Assembly: GCA_026393675.1 (NCBI GenBank)
Contig: JAPKZQ010000003.1
Span: forward strand, 172,840-236,839
Direction of reading: 5' to 3'
From: Acidobacteriota bacterium
Lineage (GTDB): Bacteria > Acidobacteriota > Vicinamibacteria > Vicinamibacterales > JAKQTR01
DNA: 64,000 bases
How positions within the stretch are numbered: the first letter of the stretch is position 1; each line of letters begins with the position of its first letter. The position numbers and the translations under genes are program-made. Positions 52,801-61,691 of the stretch are shown piece by piece. Under the pieces are notes generated by a model, which had not been told where the DNA came from, did no database searches, and saw nothing but the letters and a program-made list of their open reading frames with translations.

Positions 52801-54177
52801 GTGACCCTGCGAGGCCTGCACCTCAATCCGTCGAGGGTCGTGCTGGCCATCACGCTCGTGATGGCGCTGGTGCACTTTGCCGGCCTGTTTGCCCGCGGCG
52901 TTCGTCCACGCGTCATCCGCGGCGACGCCGTCCACTACTACGTCCAGCTCCGGTCGGCGGTCTTCGATCACGACCTGGATTTCGCCAACGACTACAACGG
53001 GCTCTACACACTCGATTTCAAGATTTCCGTGCCGCCTCCGGGCTACACGGTGACATATGAGCGCACGGCAACCGGCCATGTCCGCAACTTCATGCCGGTC
53101 GGACCCGCACTGCTCTGGGCGCCGCTCTTCCTGGTCGTCACCGGAGCCACTTACCTGCTCTCGCTTGCTGGGCTCGCGTACTCGCCCGACGGCTTCGGCC
53201 TCGCGCTCCAGTTCGTGCCCGATGTTTGCGGAGTGGCCGCGGCGGGCCTCGCGACGTGGTTCGCCTTCCTGTTCGTGCGCAGTCTGAACGGGCCGCGAGC
53301 CGCGCTCGGCGCGACGCTCGCCATGCTGGTTGGCAGCCCACTCATCTACTACGCCATCGTCGCTCCGGCGTATTCGCACACGCTTTCGGCGATGGGCGCG
53401 AGTGCATTCCTGCTCTACTGGTGGAACACGCGCGATCGGACCGATCTTCGCCGCTATGCTGCCCTCGGCGCGCTGGCGGGTCTCACGGCGCTCATCCGAT
53501 GGCAGGACGGATTGCTGCTGGCGACAGTTCTGGTGGATATCGTCGTACACACGCGGGCCGGTCGGTTCTCGCGCGCTGGTCTCGTCGGTTTCTGGTTGTC
53601 GCGCCTGGCCGTCGCCGGAGCCGCCGCCCTCGTGGCCTTCACGCCCCAGATGGTCGTGTGGCAGGCGCTCTACGGCCAGCCGCTCACCATTCCGCAAGGC
53701 GCCGGGTTCGTGCGCTGGACCGCGTCACAGGTGACCGCCGTCCTCTTCTCTCCGGACCACGGCCTCTTTTCGTGGACACCCCTGGCCGCCGTGGGGCTCG
53801 CTGGTCTCGTTCCGCTCTGGAAGAAGCAGCCGCGCCTCGTCTTCACCCTCGCGCTGTTCTTTCTGGCCAGCACCTACATCAACGGCGCCGTGGCCGACTG
53901 GTGGGCCGGTGAAGCGTTTGGCGCCCGCCGGTATCTGAGCTGCTTCCCGATTTTCGTGGTGGGACTGGCTGAGCTCCTGACTCTCGACGGCATCCGGGGC
54001 ACGGTCTCACGTGTCGTGACGATCATCCTCGCAACAGCCAATCTCTTCCTGCTGGGCCACTACGAAATCTTCATGATTGGCCTGACCAAGCTTGCGCCGT
54101 ACCCTGAAACCTGGTACGCGCTCTGGGTTGAACGCTTTCTCGTGCCGATGCGGGTTATCAGGCACCTGCTGAAGTAG
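52801..54177 (+). CDS. GT-C-like polytopic membrane protein
   Basis: The 458-residue protein has 10-11 helices. IRGDAVHYYVQLRSAVFDHD offers the acidic loop, VRNFMPVGPALLWAPLFLV the next helix, and DWWAGEAFGARRYLSCFPIF a late motif like that of the divergent neighbour. GTG 52801 follows a TAGTAT so closely that transcription may begin inside the gene or further upstream; ATG 52860 is a possible later start. It is followed 14 bases on by an SGNH hydrolase gene, suggesting joint action in decorating a glycan outside the membrane. Confidence 0.75.
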   Translation: MTLRGLHLNPSRVVLAITLVMALVHFAGLFARGVRPRVIRGDAVHYYVQLRSAVFDHDLDFANDYNGLYTLDFKISVPPPGYTVTYERTATGHVRNFMPVGPALLWAPLFLVVTGATYLLSLAGLAYSPDGFGLALQFVPDVCGVAAAGLATWFAFLFVRSLNGPRAALGATLAMLVGSPLIYYAIVAPAYSHTLSAMGASAFLLYWWNTRDRTDLRRYAALGALAGLTALIRWQDGLLLATVLVDIVVHTRAGRFSRAGLVGFWLSRLAVAGAAALVAFTPQMVVWQALYGQPLTIPQGAGFVRWTASQVTAVLFSPDHGLFSWTPLAAVGLAGLVPLWKKQPRLVFTLALFFLASTYINGAVADWWAGEAFGARRYLSCFPIFVVGLAELLTLDGIRGTVSRVVTIILATANLFLLGHYEIFMIGLTKLAPYPETWYALWVERFLVPMRVIRHLLK

Positions 54178-54191
54178 GGCGGCCGCGGACC

Positions 54192-55391
54192 ATGACAAGC
54201 CAGAGCATTTCGACGCAGAGCAAGCACAGCGGTTGGGCGCGACGGCTGATTGCCATGATCGTACTCGGCATCGTCATGACCGTGCTGGTCGCGACGGTTC
54301 TCTTCGTCGTCGAGTTGATCCTCCGGGATCAATTCGCGCAGAGCCTCTATCGTGAGGCGCGCCGGCGGCCGCCACATCCTTTCCTGCAGGTGTTGGGTGG
54401 CTACTCGGTACCTGTGAATGCCAGTGGGTTTCGTGGCGATCCCATCACGGAAGAGAAGCCAGCGGGAACGTTCCGCATCGTCGCACTTGGTGGATCGACG
54501 ACGCTGGGCGTGGCCAACGACTACCAGGAGACCTACCCGTTCTACCTCCAGCAGATGCTGCGCGAGCGGTATCCGAGTGTGACGATTGAAGTCCAGAATG
54601 CGGGCGTTGCCTGGTATTCGACCGCACACCTTCTGGTGAACTACGAGTTGCGCGTTCGCCCCTTCGAGCCCGACCTTGTCGTCGTCTTCGAAGCCATCAA
54701 CGACCTCTATCGAAGCTTCTCGCCGCCGTGGTGGGCGAATGGTCCGTTCAAGCCCGACTACTCACACTTCCTCGGACCGTATACACGCCTGCTCGGACCG
54801 GATGTCGACGCCGTCTCCGCGGCGCCCCGGCCGCTAGGCAGCGAGTGGCTGTTGTGGCGCAACCTCAAGCGCCGATTCGGCAACGAACCGACGCCGTACG
54901 ACAATCACGCCGCAAACGTTGCCAGGGTGACCGCCCGTCTGCAGGCACGCCCGGTTCAAACGTTTCGGGCGCTGCCCATCTTTCGCCGCAACTATCAGCG
55001 CCTCGTGCGCAACATCCTTGCCGACGGCCACACCGTGGTGGTCGCCTCGCAGCCCTTCCTGTTCGCGCCCGACCTCTCACCCGCCGACAAGGCGCTCCTC
55101 TATTACCCGCAGATCTTCTGCGCCGAGGACGGCTTCTACCCGAACCTCGACTCGATGGCCGCCGGCATGCGCCAGTTCAACGCCGAGGCGCGGGCCGTGG
55201 CGGACGCGGCACACGTGCCCTTCCTCGATTTCGAGTCCGCGGTGCCCAAGACCGGCGAGTACTTTTCGGATGACGTCCACCTGCGGGCGTCGGCGAACCG
55301 GATCCTGGCGCGGATCGTGTTCGATTGGATCGTCGCTGAGAAGCTCATCAACCCGCAGTTGCCTGGCAGTAAGCCGCCAGACCGTCGGTGA
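54192..55391 (+). CDS. Membrane-anchored SGNH/GDSL hydrolase-like protein A
   Basis: The 399-residue protein has one N-terminal helix (LIAMIVLGIVMTVLVATVLFVVE, read in part) and an external SGNH domain. Block I is IVALGGSTTLG with the nucleophile Ser, block II QNAGVAWYST, block III EAINDLYR with Asn, and block V DDVHLRA with the Asp and His. Such anchored proteins include esterases and O-acetyltransferases acting on exported polysaccharides. It is similar in plan to the minus-strand protein encoded at 60372. It is co-transcribed with the preceding GT-C gene. Confidence 0.82.
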   Translation: MTSQSISTQSKHSGWARRLIAMIVLGIVMTVLVATVLFVVELILRDQFAQSLYREARRRPPHPFLQVLGGYSVPVNASGFRGDPITEEKPAGTFRIVALGGSTTLGVANDYQETYPFYLQQMLRERYPSVTIEVQNAGVAWYSTAHLLVNYELRVRPFEPDLVVVFEAINDLYRSFSPPWWANGPFKPDYSHFLGPYTRLLGPDVDAVSAAPRPLGSEWLLWRNLKRRFGNEPTPYDNHAANVARVTARLQARPVQTFRALPIFRRNYQRLVRNILADGHTVVVASQPFLFAPDLSPADKALLYYPQIFCAEDGFYPNLDSMAAGMRQFNAEARAVADAAHVPFLDFESAVPKTGEYFSDDVHLRASANRILARIVFDWIVAEKLINPQLPGSKPPDRR

Positions 55392-55430
55392 CCGTGCCTT
55401 CGATGTCCGTGCGTCTGGTGTCGTGGCCGC

Positions 55431-56345
55431 CTATTCTTCCGCTGGCGGATCCGTTATTGGTTGCTGGCGCGTCGTCCGGCGCGTAATGACCACGCCGAGC
55501 AAGATGGCCGCCGCGCCGCCGGCCTTGGACCACGTGATGTGCTCGCCCAGAAATACGGCGGCCACCGTCATCGCCACCAGCGGTGTCACGTTCGAATACA
55601 CCGCTGTCCTGATATTGCCGATTCGCTGCACGGACGTGTACCAGATCAGGTACGCCACGTTCAGGGCGAGGATGGACGAGAGCACGACGGCCATCCAGAC
55701 CCACGCGTGGATCCGGCCCGTGTCAATCCGGACCAGCTCCGAAAACGCTGCGGGCACATAGAGCGCCGTTCCGATCGCCATCGTCAATCCGGTCACCACG
55801 AGCGGCGAGAGCCGGTCCAGTAGCGCTCGCGACCCGACGGTGTAAACCGCCCAGCACACCACGGCACCCATGGTCAGGAAATCCCCGGCGAGCGACGCCC
55901 CTCCGAATTGTGCCCCGGTCCCGACCACCATGTAGATGCCGGCCACGGACAGGCCGGCGCCGACCCACTGAACCCGAGACACGTTCTCGTGCCCGGCGAG
56001 CGCGCTGGCCAGGGCGACGGCAACGGGCGAGCAGCCCAGCAGCAGTGAACTGTTCGAGGCCGTCGTCCGAGCGAGGCCGCCCATGAAACACAGTTGGTAG
56101 ACGAAGTGCCCGATGATCCCGAGCAGGGCGAGGCGGAACCAGTCGCGACGAGACAGCGATGGCCAGCCCTTCGCCAGAATAGCGACGAGAAAGATCGCCG
56201 ACGCGATACACAGGCGAAGGGCGTTGAAGGACTGGTGGGGAATCTCCGCGAGCGCCGCTTTGACGAGGCTAAAGTTGCCGCCCCAGATGAGCACCATCAG
56301 GAGCAGCAGGCCGTCAAACGGCGTCAGCGCAGACCAGCGACGCAC
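55431..56345 (-). CDS. EamA/DMT-superfamily transporter
   Basis: The 304-residue protein has 10 helices arranged as two EamA halves. LLLLMVLIWGGNFSLVKAAL at the start and GLARTTASNSSLLLGCSPV plus YTSVQRIGNIRTAVYSNVTP at the half ends are typical. These carriers export metabolites such as amino acids or purines; the substrate is unknown. It lies downstream of atpE on the same strand with an 81-bp gap, and it converges on the SGNH gene. Confidence 0.88.
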   Translation of the reverse strand: MRRWSALTPFDGLLLLMVLIWGGNFSLVKAALAEIPHQSFNALRLCIASAIFLVAILAKGWPSLSRRDWFRLALLGIIGHFVYQLCFMGGLARTTASNSSLLLGCSPVAVALASALAGHENVSRVQWVGAGLSVAGIYMVVGTGAQFGGASLAGDFLTMGAVVCWAVYTVGSRALLDRLSPLVVTGLTMAIGTALYVPAAFSELVRIDTGRIHAWVWMAVVLSSILALNVAYLIWYTSVQRIGNIRTAVYSNVTPLVAMTVAAVFLGEHITWSKAGGAAAILLGVVITRRTTRQQPITDPPAEE

Positions 56346-56426
56346 AGGGCACCAATCCGGTCGGATACCGACGGAGGGCCCACCTGATGGAGCCCGCCGC
56401 CGGAGGACCGGAGAAGTCGCGCCAGA

Positions 56427-56774
56427 CTAGGCGCCGAACGGCTTGAGGAAGAACAGGATCAGCGAGATCAGCAGCACGTAGATCACGAGCGACTCGATCA
56501 GGACGAGACCCAGGATCAGGTTGCCACGGATGTCGTTGGTCGCCGAGGGGTTGCGGGCGATCGCCTCGACGGCGGCGCTGATGCTCCTGCCCTGCGCCAG
56601 CGCGCCGAAGGCCGCCGCGAATGCCAGAGCGAAACCGGCCGTGATGATGGACCAGCGTACGATCTCGACGGTCTTCGACGCCGCCGCCGTCGTGGGCTCC
56701 TGCGCGTACAACGGGCTCACCACACCAATGGCCACCACCAACAACAGCAGAACGAGTGCAAATCGCTTCTTCAC
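56427..56774 (-). CDS. atpE: F0F1 ATP synthase subunit c with signal-peptide-like leader and Na+-type ligands
   Basis: The 115-residue protein starts at GTG 56774, eight bases after GAGGAGG. Residues 1-25 (KKRFALVLLLLVV.., ending SPLYAQ) look like a signal peptide, which most c subunits lack. The hairpin follows: QGRSISAAVEAIARNP loop and LVLIESLVIYVLLISL helix 2 with carboxylate Glu94. Gln61, Glu94, Ser95 and Tyr99 fall at the same spacing (33, 1 and 4) as Gln32, Glu65, Ser66 and Tyr70 of the Ilyobacter Na+ ring. Coupling to Na+ is therefore suspected, though Thr67 is replaced by Leu. It lies 37 bases after atpB. Confidence 0.92.
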   Translation of the reverse strand: MKKRFALVLLLLVVAIGVVSPLYAQEPTTAAASKTVEIVRWSIITAGFALAFAAAFGALAQGRSISAAVEAIARNPSATNDIRGNLILGLVLIESLVIYVLLISLILFFLKPFGA

Positions 56775-56811
56775 AACCACAGCCTCCTCAATAACTACCA
56801 GGGTATCACTC

Positions 56812-57621
56812 TCAGGCCGCCACGCGTTCCGCGTGGTGGGCCGCCTCGTGTCCATGTGCGTCGTCATGTCCGTGCTCGGCCGCCACTGCACCTCCGAGGT
56901 AGATCATCGTCAACATGACGAAGATGAAGGCCTGGAGCGTGGCCGTGATAATGCCCAGAAACATCATCGGGAGCGGCACCAGGAACGGCACGATGCTGAA
57001 CAGAATCAGGATGACCAGTTCCTCGCCGAAGATGTTGCCAAACAGCCGGAGCGACAGCGACAGCACCCGCGAGAAATGGCTGATGACTTCGATGGGCAGC
57101 CAGACAATCGCCAGCGACCAGTGCGCGCCGGGCGGCACCGCGAAGTGTTTGAGATACGACACGATGCCCTGCGACCTGATGCCCTGGGCGTGGTAGTACA
57201 CCCAGACGGTCACCGCGCATCCCAGCGTCACGTTGATGCTGCTGGTCGGCGCCATCAACCCGGGGATGAGCCCCATCAGGTTGCCGAACAGGATAAAGAT
57301 CCCGATGGTCCCAACCAGCGTCAGGTAGCTGCGGCCTGTCGGCCCCACCATCACGTCGAGCATCTCGGCCAGACCGCCGACGATGTCCTCGAAGATGATC
57401 TGCAGCTTGCCGGGATTCTCGACGCTCAACCGCGACTTCACGACGAAGGCCAGAATCGCCACGGCGAACACAATCAGACAGACCATCACGATGTAGTTCG
57501 GGATGGGCGCCGACGGGTTCTCGACATGGAATCCGAGAAGGCCAAGCAGGCTGTTCACCAGCGGACCGAACGGGGCGTTGGCCGCCTGCACGATCCAGAG
57601 CGTGTGTTCGAGCTTTTCCAT
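56812..57621 (-). CDS. atpB: F0F1 ATP synthase subunit a
   Basis: The 269-residue protein shows the subunit a hallmarks: GTIGIFILFGNLMGLIPG, the essential arginine Arg192 in LSLRLFGNIFGEE, and IPMM-like PLPMMFLGIITATLQAFIFV. It forms the stator half-channels through which ions reach the c ring. The C-terminus is His-rich (EHGHDDAHGHEAAHHAER), which is unusual. atpE follows directly. The next expected genes (atpF, H, A, G, D, C) are not in the window, so the operon is split in this genome. Confidence 0.95.
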   Translation of the reverse strand: MEKLEHTLWIVQAANAPFGPLVNSLLGLLGFHVENPSAPIPNYIVMVCLIVFAVAILAFVVKSRLSVENPGKLQIIFEDIVGGLAEMLDVMVGPTGRSYLTLVGTIGIFILFGNLMGLIPGLMAPTSSINVTLGCAVTVWVYYHAQGIRSQGIVSYLKHFAVPPGAHWSLAIVWLPIEVISHFSRVLSLSLRLFGNIFGEELVILILFSIVPFLVPLPMMFLGIITATLQAFIFVMLTMIYLGGAVAAEHGHDDAHGHEAAHHAERVAA

Positions 57622-57880
57622 AGCCGAAATCGGATAACGTCAACCCGCGTAGCGGCCCTGCCGCCGCGGTTCTGGAGTGCCGCGTAAAGAATGAAGAATA
57701 GCGTATAAACAGGCCGTCAGTAAAGCGTTTGCCCTGGTTCTCCAGCGCATGGCTATTGAGCCGGACGGCGCAAATAGCAGATACTGAACGCTCGCCTCCC
57801 CAGACGCCGGCGCGAAGACGCTGGCGAAGGGCGCGGGTTGGTCTCGCGCTGGTGAGACGGGGAACTGGAACCGCTGAGAG
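57622..57880. other. Divergent intergenic region between atpB and the SxtJ-like gene
   Basis: The 259-bp gap has no gene. An A/T-rich patch around 57685-57722 (AAGAATAGCGTATAAACAGG) could hold promoters for atpB. GATACT near 57779 may serve the plus strand. Nothing else is recognised. Confidence 0.35.
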
Positions 57881-58270
57881 ATGGCACACGCACGGGCAAC
57901 GATCGATCGGGACAAGGCCCGCGACGCAGGCATGGCCTTTGTCCTGCTCTGCCTGCTTGGAGCCGGATGGTCGCACGCCCGGTGGCTCGAATGGACGGCC
58001 ATCGCCGCACTGGTCGTCGACATGGTCTGGCCGGCCGCCTTCACGCCCTTCGCCGTCGTCTGGTTCTGGTTGTCCGAAGTGATGGGCGCGGTTGTCTCGA
58101 AGATCCTGCTGACCGTGCTGTTCTTCGGCGTGGTGACCCCCATCGGCCTGGTGCGGCGGGCACTCGGCCTGGACTCGATGCGCCTGAGGCAGTGGCGGCG
58201 CGGCCGGGAGTCAGTGTTCACCGTGCGCGATCACCACTACACGTCAGCGGACATCGACCGTCCGTACTAG
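57881..58270 (+). CDS. SxtJ-family small membrane protein
   Basis: The 129-residue protein has three or four helices (MAFVLLCLLGAGW, WTAIAALVVDMVWP, AFTPFAVVWFWLSEVMG, ILLTVLFFGVVTPIGLVRR) and a basic tail. The WFWLSEVMG and VVTPIGLVRR segments are those I associate with the SxtJ family, named after the saxitoxin cluster and often found beside a carbamoyltransferase and a tiny membrane protein. Both neighbours are present here. The molecular role is unknown; it may anchor the carbamoyltransferase at the membrane. Confidence 0.75.
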   Translation: MAHARATIDRDKARDAGMAFVLLCLLGAGWSHARWLEWTAIAALVVDMVWPAAFTPFAVVWFWLSEVMGAVVSKILLTVLFFGVVTPIGLVRRALGLDSMRLRQWRRGRESVFTVRDHHYTSADIDRPY

Positions 58271-58279
58271 CGAGGGACC

Positions 58280-58429
58280 ATGCAGTTTCTGACAGACCTC
58301 TGGGGCTTCCTCAGGACACGCAAGAAGTACTGGCTGCTGCCGATGATGCTGGTGCTTCTGCTCTTCGGTGCGCTCGTCTTCCTGGCAGGCGGCACCGCGG
58401 TGGCGCCGTTCATCTACACGCTGTTCTAG
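58280..58429 (+). CDS. Tiny membrane protein, DUF5989/SxtK-like
   Basis: ATG 58280 opens a 49-codon gene with GAGGGA eight bases upstream. The product begins MQFLTDLWGFLRTRKKYWLL, followed by one long hydrophobic helix (PMMLVLLLFGALVFLAGG) and ending APFIYTLF. This pattern (LWxFLRxRKKYWLLP, then helix) is typical of the small proteins found with SxtJ and carbamoyltransferases. It lies between those two genes with 9- and 16-base gaps, so the three surely form one operon. Function is not known. Confidence 0.8.
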   Translation: MQFLTDLWGFLRTRKKYWLLPMMLVLLLFGALVFLAGGTAVAPFIYTLF

Positions 58430-58445
58430 GACGCCGCCCAGGACG

Positions 58446-60311
58446 ATGCCCAACGCGATACTCGGGATCTCCGCCTTCTACCATGACAGCGCGGCCGCCA
58501 TGCTGGTGGACGGCGAGATTATCGCCGCCGCACACGAAGAACGGTTCTCGCGCAAGAAGCACGACGCCTCGTTTCCGCGCCTTGCGGCGCGCTACGTCCT
58601 CGATGAAGCGGGACTGGCGGCGTCCGACATCACCTGCGTGGCGTTCTACGACAAGCCCTTCCTGAAGTTTGAGCGCCTGCTCGAGACGTACCACGGCTTT
58701 GCGCCTTCCGGGCTGCGGAGTTTCCTGTCGGCGATCCCGGTCTGGATCAAGGAGAAGCTCTTCATGCGGGAGATGCTGGCCGGCGAGTTTCTGAAGCTCG
58801 GACTCGGCACGCCGCAGGTACTTTTCCCCGAGCACCACCTCTCACATGCCGCAAGCGCGTTCTACCCGTCGCCGTTCGACGAGGCGGCGATCCTCACGCT
58901 CGACGGTGTCGGGGAATGGGCCACCTCCACCATCGGCCACGGACGCGGCGCCGACATCACGGTCCTGCGTGAGCTCGAGTTTCCCCATTCGCTCGGCCTG
59001 CTCTACTCCGCGTTTACGGCCTACCTCGGCTTCCGCGTCAACTCTGGTGAGTACAAGCTGATGGGTCTGGCGCCGTACGGCGATCCCGCGTCGGCTGAGG
59101 TGCGGACCTGGCGCGACGCCATCTTCTCGGAACTGGTCGATCTCCGAGACGACGGATCGTTTCTGCTGAACATGGCGTACTTCAACTACGCCACGGGCCT
59201 CACGATGTGCCGGAACGAACGGTGGCAGGCGTTGTTCGGCTTTGCGCCACGCGGTACGGATGATGAGATCCTTCCGCACCACATGAATCTCGCGCTGGCC
59301 ATCCAGCAGGCGACTGAAGAGATCGTCTTCAAGCTGGCGGACACGGCGCACGCCCTGACCGGATCGCGTCACCTGACGCTGGCCGGAGGCGTCGCGCTCA
59401 ACTGCGTCGCCAATGGCAAGCTGCTGAGGCGCGGCCCATTCACCGACATCTGGATCCAGCCGGCGTCTGGTGACGCGGGTGGCGCGCTCGGGGCGGCCCT
59501 GGCGGCGTGGCACATCACCAACGGTCAGCCGCGCCAGACCCCGGTCACCCCGGATGCGATGAAGGGCGCGTATCTGGGTCCCGCGTTCGGCGCCAGCGAT
59601 GTCGAGCGCATGGCACGCCGATTTGGTGCGGTGTCGACGCGGTTTGATGACGTCGATGCGCTCTGCGATCACGTGGCCGCCCTGATTGACGCAGGCAAGG
59701 TCGTCGGATGGTTCCAGGGACGGATGGAGTACGGCCCGCGCGCCCTCGGGAGCCGCAGCATCGTCGGCGATGCCCGCAATCCCGAGATGCAGCGCCGCAT
59801 GAATCTCAAGATCAAGTACCGGGAGGGATTCCGGCCGTTTGCGCCGTCGGTCTTGGAGGAATGCATCAGCGAGTACTTCGATCTGGACCGGCCGTCGCCC
59901 TACATGCTGCTGGTAGCGCCGGTTGCCGAACGTCGCTGCCATCCTCTTCCAGAGAACTACGCGTCACGGCCGCTCTATGAACGGCTCTACTTCCAACGCT
60001 CCGACCTGCCGGCGATCACGCACGTCGACTACTCGGCCCGCATCCAGAGCGTGAGCCGCGCCACGCACGAGCGCTACTGGCGGCTGATCAACGCGTTCCG
60101 CCGCCGAACGGGGTACGGCGTCATCGTCAACACGAGCTTCAACGTGCGGGGCGAGCCCATTGTCTGCACGCCGACCGATGCGTACCGGTGCTTCATGACG
60201 ACGGAGATGGACGCGCTCGTGATCGAGGATTTCGTGTTCGACAAGGCGGCGCAGAAACCGTGGTCCGAGGAGGACCGCCGGAAGTACCTGGGCGCGTACG
60301 GCGTCGACTAG
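58446..60311 (+). CDS. O-carbamoyltransferase (NodU/CmcH/TobZ family)
   Basis: The 621-residue protein has the Kae1-like N-terminal domain (LGISAFYHDSAAAMLVDG, then FPEHHLSHAASAFYPSPF with the metal-binding histidines, GGVALNCVANGKL) and the C-terminal domain with QGRMEYGPRALGSRSI. Enzymes of this family make carbamoyl-adenylate from carbamoyl phosphate and ATP, and pass the carbamoyl group to a hydroxyl of a sugar or antibiotic. Here the acceptor is probably a sugar of the surface glycan. ATG 58446 is chosen from the conserved start MPNAILGIS. It ends an SxtJ-DUF5989-carbamoyltransferase operon. Confidence 0.93.
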   Translation: MPNAILGISAFYHDSAAAMLVDGEIIAAAHEERFSRKKHDASFPRLAARYVLDEAGLAASDITCVAFYDKPFLKFERLLETYHGFAPSGLRSFLSAIPVWIKEKLFMREMLAGEFLKLGLGTPQVLFPEHHLSHAASAFYPSPFDEAAILTLDGVGEWATSTIGHGRGADITVLRELEFPHSLGLLYSAFTAYLGFRVNSGEYKLMGLAPYGDPASAEVRTWRDAIFSELVDLRDDGSFLLNMAYFNYATGLTMCRNERWQALFGFAPRGTDDEILPHHMNLALAIQQATEEIVFKLADTAHALTGSRHLTLAGGVALNCVANGKLLRRGPFTDIWIQPASGDAGGALGAALAAWHITNGQPRQTPVTPDAMKGAYLGPAFGASDVERMARRFGAVSTRFDDVDALCDHVAALIDAGKVVGWFQGRMEYGPRALGSRSIVGDARNPEMQRRMNLKIKYREGFRPFAPSVLEECISEYFDLDRPSPYMLLVAPVAERRCHPLPENYASRPLYERLYFQRSDLPAITHVDYSARIQSVSRATHERYWRLINAFRRRTGYGVIVNTSFNVRGEPIVCTPTDAYRCFMTTEMDALVIEDFVFDKAAQKPWSEEDRRKYLGAYGVD

Positions 60312-60371
60312 TACGGTCGCCAACGAAGGTGCTGAGGCCCCGGGTCCTCAGGCCATGCATCCGGGCACCTG

Positions 60372-61499
60372 TCAGCGGCCCCAGGACGAACACGCGGACA
60401 TCTGATACGAGGGGAATTGCTGCGCCAGGTACGGGCATAGCTCGGTGTAGATCTCCCGCGCCGCTTCGGTGGATCCCTCGACGTTATAGTGGATCAGGTC
60501 GAAGTAGTACCGGCTCGAGTGCGGGAACCCGGCCGCCAAGTCGACAACCTTGCTGTGTGTCTCCGCGCCAACCCGCCGCAGCACATCGTTGTACCGCTCC
60601 AGGATCGACCAATACAGCTCGCCGTCCACATCATCGCTAAACGGGATACGCCGCAGGTCGGTCCCGGTCACGTCGTCCAGACCACGACCCAGCACCGTCG
60701 TCTGCGTCAGGAGCACCGGCTGGATGCCCGCCTGTCGCGCCAAGGTCACCAATTCGCGCACACGCCTCTCGAATGCCACGAGCGCGACAGTGGCCTCTGC
60801 CCTCTTCGTGGCGACGGTGTCGGGCGACGAGACGATCTGGCGCGCGTGTTGAAAGTCGAAGTAGGCGTGGCCCAATCCGACACGGCGTGCCTGGTAGGTG
60901 CGCCACAACGTGAGCACTGCCTGGAGGACCTTACTGTAGGGCTCGATGCGCCTGACGACATCCGCGTCAACCATCGAGCGATCCCACTGATTGAGATCGG
61001 CGCGGCCGATATCGTTGATGCCAACCAGGTACAGCACGACCTTCGGCTTCAGCGGCACGACGTAGTCGTTGACGAGGATCAGATTGCCGAAAGTGGAGTG
61101 GCCGCTCAATCCCGCGTTGTTCAGCCAGAACGGCCTGAAACTGGCCGACAGCAGCTGCGCGAGCTGGTCCGCCCAGGTGCGGCCCTCGGTGATATGGGCC
61201 GACTCGGTCGTGCTGCCGCCGATGGCAACGATGGACAATGCGGAATCCAAGCGGGCTGGCGGATCGGCTCCGCGGAATCCAAGCGAGTTGCGCCGGATCG
61301 TAATGAGCGAATCGAGTCCGGGATAGGGCGGCAGACGAACCTGAGTCGTCACGTTCGTCCGAAGCGTCACGCGTCCACCGACGACCGTACTGGTCAACGG
61401 ATTGTGAATTCTCAAGATGAGTTCACAGAGAGCCAGCATGGCGAGACTGCTCGCCGCGACGATGCCGACATTGACCAGCCAGTTCTTTGTTCTCGTCAT
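60372..61499 (-). CDS. Membrane-anchored SGNH/GDSL hydrolase-like protein B
   Basis: The 375-residue protein has an N-terminal helix (NVGIVAASSLAMLALCELIL) and the SGNH blocks SIVAIGGSTTES, NNAGLSGHST, LVGINDIGR and YFDLIHYNVEG. The nucleophile, oxyanion and Asp/His positions are all kept. Its plan matches the protein encoded at 54192. Proteins of this kind hydrolyse or transfer acyl groups on exported glycans. It converges on the carbamoyltransferase operon, leaving a 60-bp gap, and shares a bidirectional TATAAT region with the GT87-like gene. Confidence 0.82.
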   Translation of the reverse strand: MTRTKNWLVNVGIVAASSLAMLALCELILRIHNPLTSTVVGGRVTLRTNVTTQVRLPPYPGLDSLITIRRNSLGFRGADPPARLDSALSIVAIGGSTTESAHITEGRTWADQLAQLLSASFRPFWLNNAGLSGHSTFGNLILVNDYVVPLKPKVVLYLVGINDIGRADLNQWDRSMVDADVVRRIEPYSKVLQAVLTLWRTYQARRVGLGHAYFDFQHARQIVSSPDTVATKRAEATVALVAFERRVRELVTLARQAGIQPVLLTQTTVLGRGLDDVTGTDLRRIPFSDDVDGELYWSILERYNDVLRRVGAETHSKVVDLAAGFPHSSRYYFDLIHYNVEGSTEAAREIYTELCPYLAQQFPSYQMSACSSWGR

Positions 61500-61538
61500 C
61501 GGGAGGACGATCTCGGCGTGTAGGGTCCGGAGCGGTCT

Positions 61539-61544
61539 ATTATA
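61539..61544 (-). promoter_or_regulatory. Putative -10 TATAAT for the SGNH gene (minus strand)
   Basis: The minus strand reads TATAAT 40 bases before ATG 61499. It overlaps the plus-strand TATAAT at 61541-61546. Confidence 0.45.
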
Positions 61545-61546
61545 AT
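61541..61546 (+). promoter_or_regulatory. Putative -10 TATAAT toward the GT87-like gene (plus strand)
   Basis: The plus-strand hexamer shares four bases with the minus-strand one. The leader to GTG 61692 would be about 140 bases, with no gene or known riboswitch in it. Confidence 0.35.
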
Positions 61547-61691
61547 GGCCTGGTCGCGAGCGTCATAATGATGAGGGCGCACCTTCCCTTGCGGAGCGTC
61601 CGGTGCAGCGTCCCCGCGACATGCAACGTCCCGGCGCATTGACAGCCGCTTTTGGCGTCGGCTAAGCTCGGGCTTCCACGGGCCGATTCTG

